DNA of 15,273 bases from Methanothrix sp. (GTDB taxonomy: Archaea > Halobacteriota > Methanosarcinia > Methanotrichales > Methanotrichaceae): NCBI GenBank assembly GCA_012798025.1, contig JAAZNX010000166.1, positions 1 to 15,273 on the forward strand, read 5' to 3'. The notes below the pieces were generated by a model, which did not search any database, had not been told where the DNA came from, and was given only the letters and a program-made list of their open reading frames with translations. This document shows, piece after piece, positions 1 through 7,688 of this stretch. The position numbers were made by a program, and so were the translations under genes. How positions within the stretch are numbered: the first letter of the stretch is position 1; every line of letters starts with the position of its first letter.

Positions 1-576
1 CAAAGTAGGAGTGATAAACTGATCCGTGACCACGTGAACCTCCTTGCCAGACTTGAGGCTGTTTATCAGCCATAGGGCGAAATTGACCTTGCCGCTGGCC
101 GGTCGAGATCCGTATATCACGCAGGTCCTGGCAATGCAGCCGCGACAGAACTGCTCGCCAAGGAGCTTGCTGTAGCCATAATAGCTCAAGGGATTTGGGA
201 TGTCTTCTTCTCGATACATGCCGGCAAGGCCGTCGAAGACGTAATCCGTGGATATGTAGGTCAGAAAGGATCCGGCCTTGTTTGCAGCCATAGCTACGGC
301 CCGCGTGCCCTCGACGTTCATCTTATAGGCCAGCTCCCTCTCGCGTTCGCACCTGTCCACATCTGTCAGAGCGGCGCTATGCACTATGACGTCAGGCCTC
401 ATTGTATCCACCAGATCCAAGATGCCAGCAGGGTCCAACAGGTCGAACTTGACGCCTCTCCCAAATTCTGGCTCATTGTGGGCATATCCGCTGAATACCT
501 CGTGGCCCCTGGCCAGAGCGACCTGTGCGACCTTGCTGCCCATGAGCCCACTTCCTCCTGTTATGAATAGCCTCAT
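1..576 (-). CDS. rmlD: dTDP-4-dehydrorhamnose reductase, 3'-truncated by window edge
   Basis: This is an open frame of 192 codons from ATG at 576 to the window edge, so the C-terminal third of a family of about 290 residues is missing. It is an NAD(P)H-dependent short-chain dehydrogenase/reductase of the extended type that reduces the 4-keto sugar in dTDP-L-rhamnose synthesis. Visible signs are the N-terminal Rossmann motif (MRLFITGGSGLMGS), SAALTDVD, the RmlD-typical STDYVFDG, and the catalytic Tyr-x-x-x-Lys in YYGYSKLLGE. The start lies 4 bases after the rmlB stop. A GGTGA ribosome-binding site (581-585) overlaps that stop, which points to translational coupling with rmlB. Alternatives are a closely related archaeal sugar-nucleotide reductase or an MAT2B-like protein; the pairing with rmlB favours RmlD. 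Confidence 0.9.
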   Translation of the reverse strand, partial: MRLFITGGSGLMGSKVAQVALARGHEVFSGYAHNEPEFGRGVKFDLLDPAGILDLVDTMRPDVIVHSAALTDVDRCERERELAYKMNVEGTRAVAMAANKAGSFLTYISTDYVFDGLAGMYREEDIPNPLSYYGYSKLLGEQFCRGCIARTCVIYGSRPASGKVNFALWLINSLKSGKEVHVVTDQFITPTL

Positions 577-580
577 AAAT

Positions 581-1582
581 TCACCAGTTCAGCTTCCAGG
601 GCATGGGATGTAGGATCTTATCATCCATGAGCGGCCTCCACCATCCATCATTTTGCAAATACCAGTCAACTGTCTTTTGAATCCCTTCGGCAAAGCTCCA
701 CTGAGGTCGCCAGCCCAATTCCCCTCTGATCTTCGAGGAGTCAAGGCTGTACCTGGCGTCGTGCCCAGGTCGATCGTCCACAAACTCTATCAGCTCCTCT
801 CCTTTTCCAAGCATTTCAAGAATGGTTTTTGCGACCTGCAGGTTGGTCTTCTCCTCTCCTGCCGAAATGTTATAGATCTCGCCCTCAAGGCCTCTCAATA
901 GCACCTGCTCTACGGCCCTGCAATGATCGATCACATAGATCCAGTCCCTCACATTCTGCCCTGTCCCATAGATTGGGATCTTCAAACCGGTCTTCGCCCT
1001 CAAGATGGTCTTAGGTATCAGCTTTTCCGGGAATTGATAGGGTCCGTAGTTGTTGGTGCATCTGGTGATCATGGCATGCAAACCATAGGTTCGAGCATAG
1101 GCAAGGACATAGACGTCTCCTGCTGCTTTGCTGGCAGAATATGGCGATGATGGTCGCAGAGTGCTCTCTTCAGAAAAAGAACCATCCAGAATGTCTCCGT
1201 AGACCTCGTCGGTGGAAATTTGCACGAATCTGGCGTCTGGATTGTGATTTCTCAAAGCCTCCAGAAGGTTGAATACACCAAAGACGTTGCTGTGCAGGAA
1301 GGAGTCAGGCCTTGAGATCGACCTGTCCACATGCGTTTCTGCAGCAAAGCTCACTATCGCATCCACGTCTTTGATCTGTTCTTTTATGAAAGCGGGATCT
1401 GCTATGTCGCCTTGCAGAAAGGAGTATCTCTCATTTTCGTTCAGATCAGCGAGGCTGTTTTCATTAGATCCATACCTGAGGGCGTCCACATTCATTATCA
1501 TGCAGCCCTCATGCGCCTGCAGCATGAACCTGATGAAGTTGCTACCTATGAACCCAAGGCCGCCAGTTACAAGAATCTTCAT
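581..1582 (-). CDS. rmlB: dTDP-glucose 4,6-dehydratase
   Basis: The product is a 333-residue NAD-dependent dehydratase converting dTDP-glucose to dTDP-4-keto-6-deoxyglucose, the second step towards dTDP-rhamnose and related deoxysugars for surface glycans. The Rossmann motif GGLGFIGS is at residues 7-14 and AAETHVDRS at 80-88. The catalytic Thr-Asp-Glu triad is T124-D125-E126 in STDEVYG, and the Tyr-x-x-x-Lys pair is Y148/K152 in YSASKA. NNYGPYQFPEKLIP, NVRDWIYV and DRPGHDARY follow as in canonical RmlB. The start at 1582 is chosen over a longer upstream frame because the protein then begins directly with the Rossmann strand and a perfect GGAGGA Shine-Dalgarno sits 4 bases upstream. The length is normal. 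It leads an operon into rmlD; rmlA and rmlC are not in the window. Confidence 0.96.
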   Translation of the reverse strand: MKILVTGGLGFIGSNFIRFMLQAHEGCMIMNVDALRYGSNENSLADLNENERYSFLQGDIADPAFIKEQIKDVDAIVSFAAETHVDRSISRPDSFLHSNVFGVFNLLEALRNHNPDARFVQISTDEVYGDILDGSFSEESTLRPSSPYSASKAAGDVYVLAYARTYGLHAMITRCTNNYGPYQFPEKLIPKTILRAKTGLKIPIYGTGQNVRDWIYVIDHCRAVEQVLLRGLEGEIYNISAGEEKTNLQVAKTILEMLGKGEELIEFVDDRPGHDARYSLDSSKIRGELGWRPQWSFAEGIQKTVDWYLQNDGWWRPLMDDKILHPMPWKLNW

Positions 1583-1586
1583 AAAG

Positions 1587-1592
1587 TCCTCC
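1587..1592 (-). promoter_or_regulatory. Shine-Dalgarno fixing the rmlB start
   Basis: GGAGGA on the minus strand lies 4 bases before ATG at 1582. It decides the rmlB start against the longer open frame that begins at 1669. Confidence 0.8.
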
Positions 1593-1685
1593 AAGATCCA
1601 GGGATAAAGTAAACCTCGGCCACTGGGCCCATGAGGCTCAAGCTCCAACCTTGATTGTAAAAACGGCAAATCACATTATCACCTA

Positions 1686-1696
1686 CATATATTTTG
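1686..1696 (-). promoter_or_regulatory. TATA box of the rmlB-rmlD operon
   Basis: CAAAATATATG on the minus strand is a good archaeal TATA element and the only one in the 191-base gap between polX and rmlB. Transcription would start near 1665, leaving an untranslated leader of about 80 bases that carries the strong Shine-Dalgarno. The rest of the gap (1697-1773) shows no gene and no clear terminator. Confidence 0.6.
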
Positions 1697-1773
1697 TGCA
1701 TCGTGTGGCGGCATTCGATCTTAGGATGCCAACGCCCTCCATCTTTGCCGCATGTTGTCTTGAACCCCACTCC

Positions 1774-3501
1774 TCAGCGCTTCAATGCCCTCAAAAGGTC
1801 CTGCAGGCTAAGTGTATTGAGCAGATCCTTCTTCTCCAGCCAGCCGCGCCTTGCTACATTTAAGCCAAACTTCATGACCTTGAGCTGCTCTGGTTCGTGA
1901 GCATCGGAGTTTATGCTCATCTTCACTCCCATATCCTTCGCCATCCTGGCAAATACGTCGTTCAGATCCAGTCGTGTAGGATATGCATTGATCTCCATCG
2001 CAGTCCCGGTCCTTGCCGCCGCCTCAAGTATGGCATTCATGTCAACCTCATAAGGCTCACGCTGATTGATGATCCTGCCGGTGGGATGTCCTATGATATC
2101 TACGAACTCGTTTTCTATGGCAGAGATCAGCCTGCCAGTGATCTCTCTCTCCTTTTGTTGCTGACCCATGTGCACTGAGGCCACCACTACATCGCATCTT
2201 GCCAAAAGTTCGTTGGGATAGTCCAGTTTGCCGTCAGCCCTGATGTCCACCTCTGCGCCCACGAGAACTGTTAAGCCCTCTAGCGCCTCATTGACAGCCG
2301 CTATGGCTCCGATCTTCTCTTCCAGCTTCTCGGGTGCCAGGCCTCCTGCAATGCCGACTGAGGGCGAATGGTCGCAAATAGCCAGATACTCGTATCCGAG
2401 GGCCTGAGCGGCTTGGGCCATCTCCAGGATGGATGCCCTGCCATCAGACCAGTCGCTATGCACGTGCAGGTCCCCGCGAATATCCGTTAGCGAAACAAGC
2501 TCAGGCAGCCTGCCCTGCCTTGCAGCCTCGATCTCGCCCCTGTCCTCCCTCATCTCCGGAGGAATGTACTGTAGTCCTAGGTGAGCATAAAGATCCTCCT
2601 CCCGGTCGAAGAAAAGGTCCTGGCCGTCGGAGAGACGCTTAAGCGAGTACTCGCTCAGGGAATAGCCGCGATCAAGGGCCAACTGGCGCAGCAGTACGTT
2701 GTGCTCTTTTGAGCCGGTAAAATACTGAAGCACTGTGCCGTAGGATCTATGCTCCACGATTCGTAGATCTACCTGAATTGTCTCTTGCACGATAACACTG
2801 GCTTTGGTAGGACCCCTGCTCAGTACCTCCTCTACCATTGGCATGCGCACAAATGCGGCCACTATCTCCTCGGGCCTTGGAGCAGTGGCCAGGATATCTA
2901 TGTCGCCCACAGTCTCCTTGCCACGACGGTAACTGCCAGCTGCAGTGATATGCTCCAGTCCTTCCAAACTTTTCAGATATGCCATGACTTCGGATACCAC
3001 TGGCTCAGCAGTGCTGTAGAGAATGCGTGCGCTTCGCTTCCTGTACCTCTCTATGGATTTGAGTATGTTCTTCTCACTGGTAGGCCCCATCCTTGGGAGA
3101 CGACGGATGCGGTGCTCCCTCGCAGCCTTCTCCAGCTCATCTAGGTTTGTGATGTTCAGCTTCTCGTGGAGCATGAAGATGGTCTTGGGGCCAAGGCCAG
3201 AGATCTTTAGAAGCTCTGCCAGGCCAGCAGGCGTCTTCTTTAAGAGATCCTGGTGAGCCTGGATCTGCCCGGTGCGAAGATACTCCTCGACCTTCTCTGA
3301 GATGGCCTTCCCCACGCCTGGAATGGCCTGCAAGCGCTGCTCTTCGCAGAGCTGTTCGATGTCCTCCTTCAATGATTCAATAGCTCGAGCTGCCTTGCTG
3401 TAAGCTATGATCTTGAAGCGGTTCTCGGCATGCAGCTCCAGCAGCTCTGCCATCTCGTAAAGAACGCCTGCGACCTCGCGATTCTTGACGGTGCCTTTCA
3501 C
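1774..3501 (-). CDS. polX: DNA polymerase X family protein with PHP domain (PolX)
   Basis: This is a 575-residue DNA repair polymerase, the usual PolX length. The helix-hairpin-helix region has IPGVGKAI at about 60-67, SGLGPKT at 101-107 and LPRMGP at 135-140. The nucleotidyltransferase domain has GSYRRGKETVGDIDIL at about 189-204, giving metal-binding D200 and D202, with D245 as the third Asp (VDLR). The C-terminal PHP phosphoesterase domain, which confers 3'-5' exonuclease or related activity in this family, keeps its metal ligands: DLHVHSDWSD (344-353), CDHS (376-379), GAEVDI (415-420), ASVHMG (441-446), GHPTGR (471-476) and NSDAHEP (531-537). A longer frame begins with TTG at 3549 but would run through the TATA box. 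GTG at 3501 falls on the expected transcription start, and the protein then aligns with normal PolX N-termini. Confidence 0.95.
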   Translation of the reverse strand: MKGTVKNREVAGVLYEMAELLELHAENRFKIIAYSKAARAIESLKEDIEQLCEEQRLQAIPGVGKAISEKVEEYLRTGQIQAHQDLLKKTPAGLAELLKISGLGPKTIFMLHEKLNITNLDELEKAAREHRIRRLPRMGPTSEKNILKSIERYRKRSARILYSTAEPVVSEVMAYLKSLEGLEHITAAGSYRRGKETVGDIDILATAPRPEEIVAAFVRMPMVEEVLSRGPTKASVIVQETIQVDLRIVEHRSYGTVLQYFTGSKEHNVLLRQLALDRGYSLSEYSLKRLSDGQDLFFDREEDLYAHLGLQYIPPEMREDRGEIEAARQGRLPELVSLTDIRGDLHVHSDWSDGRASILEMAQAAQALGYEYLAICDHSPSVGIAGGLAPEKLEEKIGAIAAVNEALEGLTVLVGAEVDIRADGKLDYPNELLARCDVVVASVHMGQQQKEREITGRLISAIENEFVDIIGHPTGRIINQREPYEVDMNAILEAAARTGTAMEINAYPTRLDLNDVFARMAKDMGVKMSINSDAHEPEQLKVMKFGLNVARRGWLEKKDLLNTLSLQDLLRALKR

Positions 3502-3513
3502 AAAAAAAGAAAA
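3502..3513 (-). terminator. Oligo-T tract after the NrpR-domain gene
   Basis: The minus strand reads TTTTCTTTTTTT here, about 50 bases past the stop at 3563 and directly before the polX GTG. Archaeal RNA polymerase terminates at T-runs, so this could end the upstream transcript. It also lies in the polX initiation region, so the assignment is tentative. Confidence 0.4.
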
Positions 3514-3525
3514 TAATCTTGGTAG

Positions 3526-3536
3526 TATAAATATAT
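3526..3536 (-). promoter_or_regulatory. TATA box of polX
   Basis: TATATTTATAC on the minus strand is a near-consensus archaeal TATA box. The predicted start, about 26 bases downstream (about 3505), nearly coincides with the GTG at 3501. This suggests a leaderless or near-leaderless polX mRNA. Confidence 0.7.
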
Positions 3537-3562
3537 GGCTTAGGCCCAAGCTCTGGCGCCCT

Positions 3563-4288
3563 TCAGATCAGCTCATCGATGTGCTTCATCTCAGAAACAT
3601 CTGTCAGGTCGCTGATGGACTCGTGTTCTATCTCGATTTTGCACTCCCTGGCCGCAGCCACAAGGTTCGTGCCTCCCACAAGGGAGATGCCGATGTGGTC
3701 CCGTTCCACAGAGACGCCAAGGACGTTCATGTTGGGCTCGCCAAGCTCCAGCACTCCAGTGAACTCCGATGTCGTAAGAAGATCGAGGACCTCTTCGATC
3801 CTGTCCCTGGCGAGCATCGGAGCCTCATGAAGGTTGCCCAGGATGCGGCCATTTCCCGTTCGCATCATGCTCATGATGTCCGTCAGTCCCTGAGCAGTCA
3901 GGACATCGATGGGATCAATGGTCGTGGCCCAATACATCAACATATCCGTGAACCGAATCGGCTCCCGTGCCACAACGTCGACCAAGCCTCCACCTTTGGG
4001 ACGCACAGGTATGCCATTTTTTAGCAAAACGCCACAAATGGTCAGGCTACAGACTGTCTTGATCCTGATCGATCCTCTCTCTTCTTCCAGCTTGATCATG
4101 GGAGAGACCGAAAGGCCGCTTTGTATGGCATCGTAGAAAACAGCGAGCGTCTCTGCAATGTCTTCCTTCTTTACGAGGGATGTGTTGGTAATTATTTTGC
4201 CTTTCATCTGAGGCGCATCGAAGCTCACCTGCTGCATGAGGTTCTCAATCTTGGCTAATGTGAAGACCAAGGGTTGTGTGGACTTCAC
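3563..4288 (-). CDS. NrpR regulatory domain (DUF128) protein without DNA-binding domain, NrpRII-like
   Basis: The product has 241 residues and is recognised as a stand-alone NrpR regulatory domain. Characteristic stretches are NGIPVRPKGGGLVDV (91-105), the RFTDMLMYWATTIDPIDV region (112-129), TGNGRILGNLHEAP (144-157), NMNVLGVSV (186-194), and HIGISLVGGTNLVAA followed by an acidic tail. In methanogens NrpR represses nitrogen-assimilation genes and is relieved by 2-oxoglutarate. In Methanosarcina, NrpRI carries the helix-turn-helix and NrpRII supplies only the sensing domain and acts through it. No helix-turn-helix is visible in the first 90 residues, which fits NrpRII. GTG at 4288 is chosen because GGATGTGAT, one mismatch from the archaeal GGAGGTGAT, lies 5 bases before it and an in-frame stop lies just upstream. 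The gene sits 88 bases after tldD with no convincing TATA box between, so it may be co-transcribed with that operon. Confidence 0.78.
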   Translation of the reverse strand: MKSTQPLVFTLAKIENLMQQVSFDAPQMKGKIITNTSLVKKEDIAETLAVFYDAIQSGLSVSPMIKLEEERGSIRIKTVCSLTICGVLLKNGIPVRPKGGGLVDVVAREPIRFTDMLMYWATTIDPIDVLTAQGLTDIMSMMRTGNGRILGNLHEAPMLARDRIEEVLDLLTTSEFTGVLELGEPNMNVLGVSVERDHIGISLVGGTNLVAAARECKIEIEHESISDLTDVSEMKHIDELI

Positions 4289-4293
4289 GCTAC

Positions 4294-4302
4294 ATCACAT
4301 CC
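4294..4302 (-). promoter_or_regulatory. Shine-Dalgarno supporting a GTG start
   Basis: GGATGTGAT on the minus strand matches 8 of 9 bases of the archaeal GGAGGTGAT element. It is 5 bases before GTG at 4288 and decides that start for the NrpR-domain protein. Confidence 0.6.
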
Positions 4303-4376
4303 ACGCAGAGATCAGGCGTAAATGATGACGTTTCTGAAATGCAGCTCCCCCATCGCCGCCCAAATCCCTCTGCAAA

Positions 4377-5693
4377 CTATCCAGCTCCGCCTACTGTCGC
4401 CTTTGCGACCAGAAGATGTGGCGATCCGTCGCTTACCGGAACGAGCTGTCCAGCCTTGCCGCAGCGGCCACTGTTGTACAGCAGATCATCTCCAACAGCT
4501 TTAACGTGCATCAAAGTCTCCAGGATCTTGCCGGAGAGCGAGACGTCTCTGAGCAATTTCGTCTTCTCGCCACTTTCCACCAGGTAGCCGCGCTTGGCAT
4601 TGAACTGGAACACGCCCTCGCCGGTGCTCACCTGTCCTCCGCGACTTCCTGCTAGATAGACTCCGTCTCGCAGCTCCTCTAGTATCTCCTCGAGCGTCCA
4701 GTCTCCATTGGCGATGTAGGTGTTGCTCATGCGTACAACCGGCCGATCGGTGCCCTCTGCGCGAGCGTTTCGTGGCACACCACCAAGGCGCGCCGCTGTT
4801 TCGCGTGAGTTGAGGTACGATCTCAAGACGCCCTCCTCCACCAGAACAGTCTCTTGAGATTGACTTCCCTCGTCGTCAAAGGGATAATAGCCGTTGAGCA
4901 TCAGCCCAGGGTCGTCCTTGACGGTGACAAGTTCAGAGCCGATGCGTTCCCCTAGCTTTCCTTCCAGGCAGGAGTCGCCCTCTAAAATGATATCCCCTTC
5001 GGTGGCATGGCCCACAGCTTCATGGACAAATACCCCGGCCAGCTCCTGATCGAGCACTACGGGGTATGTCCCTCCCTTTGGTGTTTGCGCATCCAAGAGA
5101 GCTACTGCGTTTTTCCCAACCTCCCTGGCCAGGGTCGTGGGATCTTCCCTGTCGAATAGCTCCAGCCCACCTACGCCTGCCCTGCCAACGCCATCTGTCT
5201 GATATATTCCGTCTCTGTGGGCCACCGCACTGATCATGAATCCCATGCGGGTTATCTTTGACTCCAGATCCAGGCCCTCAGAGCTGCGGTAGTGTGTGCA
5301 TAGGTCCATCTCGGAGTAGACTGCCTGCGTTGAGGAGACGCCCTTGACTTTAGCCGCGTCCTCGATCTCTCGCAAAATGGCCACCTTCTCTTCCAACGAG
5401 ATATCTTTGGGGTCCTTCTTGACAGGCACACGCGTGCTCCTTCCTGCAGGTGCTGCTGCAAGCTGCAAGTCCTCGCGTCGGTCGATCTTCCTGGCGATTC
5501 GCTTCGCTAAAGCGATCTTATCCTCAAGGCCGTTTATGCTGTCGGAGGTCACAAAACCCCATGCGCCGCCTGCCAGGGCACGCACAGCCACGCCCTGGAA
5601 TGGGGTTTCTGCGATCTCTTCCAGCTTGCCGTTGTCCAGAACTATCCTCGTTCTGCTGCCACTCAGGATACGGATGTCGTAAAAATCCGACAT
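4377..5693 (-). CDS. tldD: TldD-family metallopeptidase
   Basis: This is a 438-residue member of the TldD/PmbA (U62) family. In bacteria TldD partners with TldE to degrade unfolded peptides and mature microcin B17. The zinc motif HExxxH is intact as HEAVGH at residues 224-229, and the third-ligand cysteine C411 is in the typical SGRCGKAGQ segment. This identifies it as the catalytic TldD subunit, not TldE/PmbA, which lacks the zinc motif. ATG at 5693 is chosen because the protein then starts as MSDFYDIRIL; the longer frame would overlap lonB by 86 bases. It begins 7 bases after the lonB stop, so it is co-transcribed with lonB and cdc48. No tldE partner is in the window. Confidence 0.93.
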   Translation of the reverse strand: MSDFYDIRILSGSRTRIVLDNGKLEEIAETPFQGVAVRALAGGAWGFVTSDSINGLEDKIALAKRIARKIDRREDLQLAAAPAGRSTRVPVKKDPKDISLEEKVAILREIEDAAKVKGVSSTQAVYSEMDLCTHYRSSEGLDLESKITRMGFMISAVAHRDGIYQTDGVGRAGVGGLELFDREDPTTLAREVGKNAVALLDAQTPKGGTYPVVLDQELAGVFVHEAVGHATEGDIILEGDSCLEGKLGERIGSELVTVKDDPGLMLNGYYPFDDEGSQSQETVLVEEGVLRSYLNSRETAARLGGVPRNARAEGTDRPVVRMSNTYIANGDWTLEEILEELRDGVYLAGSRGGQVSTGEGVFQFNAKRGYLVESGEKTKLLRDVSLSGKILETLMHVKAVGDDLLYNSGRCGKAGQLVPVSDGSPHLLVAKATVGGAG

Positions 5694-5700
5694 CGAATGA

Positions 5701-7668
5701 TCAGATGCTCCTGCTGGGGTTGTGTATGGACTCGGGCAGGACGATGCCAATTTTTGCATCTGAAGCGAATTTCTTGAGCTTCTCAATCAATCTTGTTCTC
5801 TGGCTGCCCATTGCGTACTCGAAGACCTCCCCGATGGTGGAAACGGGTATGATCTCGATCTTGCCCTTGATGCTCTCGTCTATCAGCACATCGCCTACAT
5901 TCGACTTGGGGATGAGCACAGTCTTGATGCCTGCCTGTGCTGCAGCCTCGATCTTCTGCGTGACTCCGCCTACAGGCATTACATCTCCGCGAACGGACAG
6001 GGAACCGGTCATAGCTACAGTCTGCTTCACAGGCACTCCTTCAAGTGCAGAGATGACTGCAGTGGCGATGGAGATTGAGGCGCTGTCACCCTCAACCCCT
6101 TCGTAGGTACCTATGAACTGAATGTGTACATCTTTCTTGGTGATGTCCTCGCCCAGGAATTTCTTGATGAGCACCGATACGTTTGTGACCGCCTCCTTGG
6201 CGATCTCCTGCAGCTTTCCTGTGGCTATGATCTTGCCCTCTTCCTTGGACTGGGCTGGAGTGACCTCGGCCATGATCGGCAGAACGATTCCAGAATCGCC
6301 CATGACCGCAAGGCCGTTGACCCTTCCAATTTCGTCGCCTGAAGAATGGAACATGCTGTAATCCTTGCGCCTCTCCATATACCTGTCTGCAAGCTGCTGT
6401 TCTACGGATCGAGCCATCTTCTTTGCCTGCAGGACGTGCTTTGCGTCGGTCAGGCTTGCGCCTTCCGCACGCGCCACATCGCCTGCCACCCTTATCAAAC
6501 CACCTAGATCGCGAAGCATGAGGGTTAGATGCCCCTTCCTGCCGGACCGCCTCTTGGCCTCTCGCATAACCTCGGCCACGGCATCTCTGGTGAAGTGTGG
6601 TATCTTGCCGTCTCTCACGATCTCCTGGGCCACGAATCGTATGAGCTTGTTCCTGTTCTCCAGGGTGTCGTCCATGGTGTCCCTCATGTAGACCTCATAG
6701 CCATAGCCCTTGATACGCGAGCGCAAGGCGGGATGCATCCCCTGCATGGCATCCAGGTTTCCGGCGGCGATCATGATGAAGTTGCAGGGCACGGGCTCTG
6801 TCCTCACCAGTGCTCCTGAGCTGCGCTCGCTCTGTCCAGTGATGGGATACTCACCCTCCTGCAACGCAGTGAGCAGGCTTTGCTGCGATTCCAAGCGCAA
6901 TGTGTTAACCTCATCTATGAATAGAACGCCCTTGTGGGCCTTATGGATGGAGCCACATTCAACTCGTTCGTGCGAAGGTGTCTCCAGACCGCCTGACTGA
7001 AATGGGTCATGCCGGACATCGCCCAGGAGTGCTCCGGCGTGAGCGCCAGTGGCATCGACGTATGGTGCCTTTTTCTTGTTGTTGTTGTCGACCAGAAGCT
7101 TAGGCACCATGGCATCCTCTTTGGGAAGCATGTAGCGCAAAGACAGGAAGATGAGCGCTGCTGCAATGACGCCGAACAGGAGCTGGCCTGTGTAATATGC
7201 GTACACGATCAAGGCCATCACTATGAGCATCAAGAACATGTTCCGCGTCTGGACCTTCTTTCTGGCCTCCATCTTCTGGGCGTCTACGATCTGCTTGCCC
7301 CTGCCCGCTGGCACCACTCTGATGCGAGGGGTGTTGTTGTCCTCGGGATTGGCATATACCAAGACATCCTGCAGCTCTTCCACCGGCAACAGCTCGCTCA
7401 TGGCCTTGCCGAGCATGGACTTTCCAGTTCCCGGCGATCCGATGAGCATGACGTGACGCCTCTGGTGAGCCGCCTTCTTGATCACTTCCACTGCCTCGTC
7501 CTGGCCGATGACCTGATCTATGAGACTCTCAGGCACTGCAATGCTGCTTGTATCCTTAAAATCAATATCACCAAGCAGCTCGTTCGACTCGTCTTCTGAA
7601 GTCAATTTTTCGGCCCTCAAATCATCGTTTGATTCTTCTGGCCTATATATCTGGTGCTTTGAATCCAT
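5701..7668 (-). CDS. lonB: Archaeal membrane-anchored ATP-dependent protease LonB
   Basis: This 655-residue protease couples an AAA+ ATPase to a Ser-Lys protease on the inner face of the membrane. Walker A is GSPGTGKS at 77-84 and Walker B is VLFIDE at 248-253. Between them is the archaeal LonB-specific insertion with two membrane segments, about 143-160 and 163-181. This insertion separates it from soluble bacterial LonA. In the protease domain the catalytic serine is S529 in EGDSASIS and the lysine is K572 in GVTQKIEAA. LonB is the main membrane protease of euryarchaea, degrading misfolded and regulated substrates. It begins 20 bases after the cdc48 stop and is followed after 7 bases by tldD, so unfoldase, protease and peptidase are probably made from one mRNA. 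Start ATG has a moderate GGA-type ribosome-binding site. Confidence 0.97.
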   Translation of the reverse strand: MDSKHQIYRPEESNDDLRAEKLTSEDESNELLGDIDFKDTSSIAVPESLIDQVIGQDEAVEVIKKAAHQRRHVMLIGSPGTGKSMLGKAMSELLPVEELQDVLVYANPEDNNTPRIRVVPAGRGKQIVDAQKMEARKKVQTRNMFLMLIVMALIVYAYYTGQLLFGVIAAALIFLSLRYMLPKEDAMVPKLLVDNNNKKKAPYVDATGAHAGALLGDVRHDPFQSGGLETPSHERVECGSIHKAHKGVLFIDEVNTLRLESQQSLLTALQEGEYPITGQSERSSGALVRTEPVPCNFIMIAAGNLDAMQGMHPALRSRIKGYGYEVYMRDTMDDTLENRNKLIRFVAQEIVRDGKIPHFTRDAVAEVMREAKRRSGRKGHLTLMLRDLGGLIRVAGDVARAEGASLTDAKHVLQAKKMARSVEQQLADRYMERRKDYSMFHSSGDEIGRVNGLAVMGDSGIVLPIMAEVTPAQSKEEGKIIATGKLQEIAKEAVTNVSVLIKKFLGEDITKKDVHIQFIGTYEGVEGDSASISIATAVISALEGVPVKQTVAMTGSLSVRGDVMPVGGVTQKIEAAAQAGIKTVLIPKSNVGDVLIDESIKGKIEIIPVSTIGEVFEYAMGSQRTRLIEKLKKFASDAKIGIVLPESIHNPSRSI

Positions 7669-7688
7669 CTCTCTATCCTTCGAGTTGA

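Noticed and set aside
1579..1770. 63-codon minus-strand frame upstream of rmlB
   Set aside because: It spans the rmlB TATA box and overlaps the rmlB start in another frame; no ribosome-binding site or conserved feature was seen.
3502..3549. N-terminal extension of PolX from TTG 3549
   Set aside because: It would translate the TATA box and T-tract and add hydrophobic residues not found in PolX N-termini.
3485..4024. 179-codon plus-strand open frame
   Set aside because: It runs antisense across the polX promoter and the NrpR-domain gene; the translation shows no recognisable motif.
5450..6106. 218-codon plus-strand open frame
   Set aside because: It is antisense to both tldD and lonB and has a low-complexity Ser/Pro-rich translation typical of shadow frames.
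7009..7599. 196-codon plus-strand open frame
   Set aside because: It lies wholly antisense to lonB, has no domain-like pattern, and is explained by the codon bias of the real gene.
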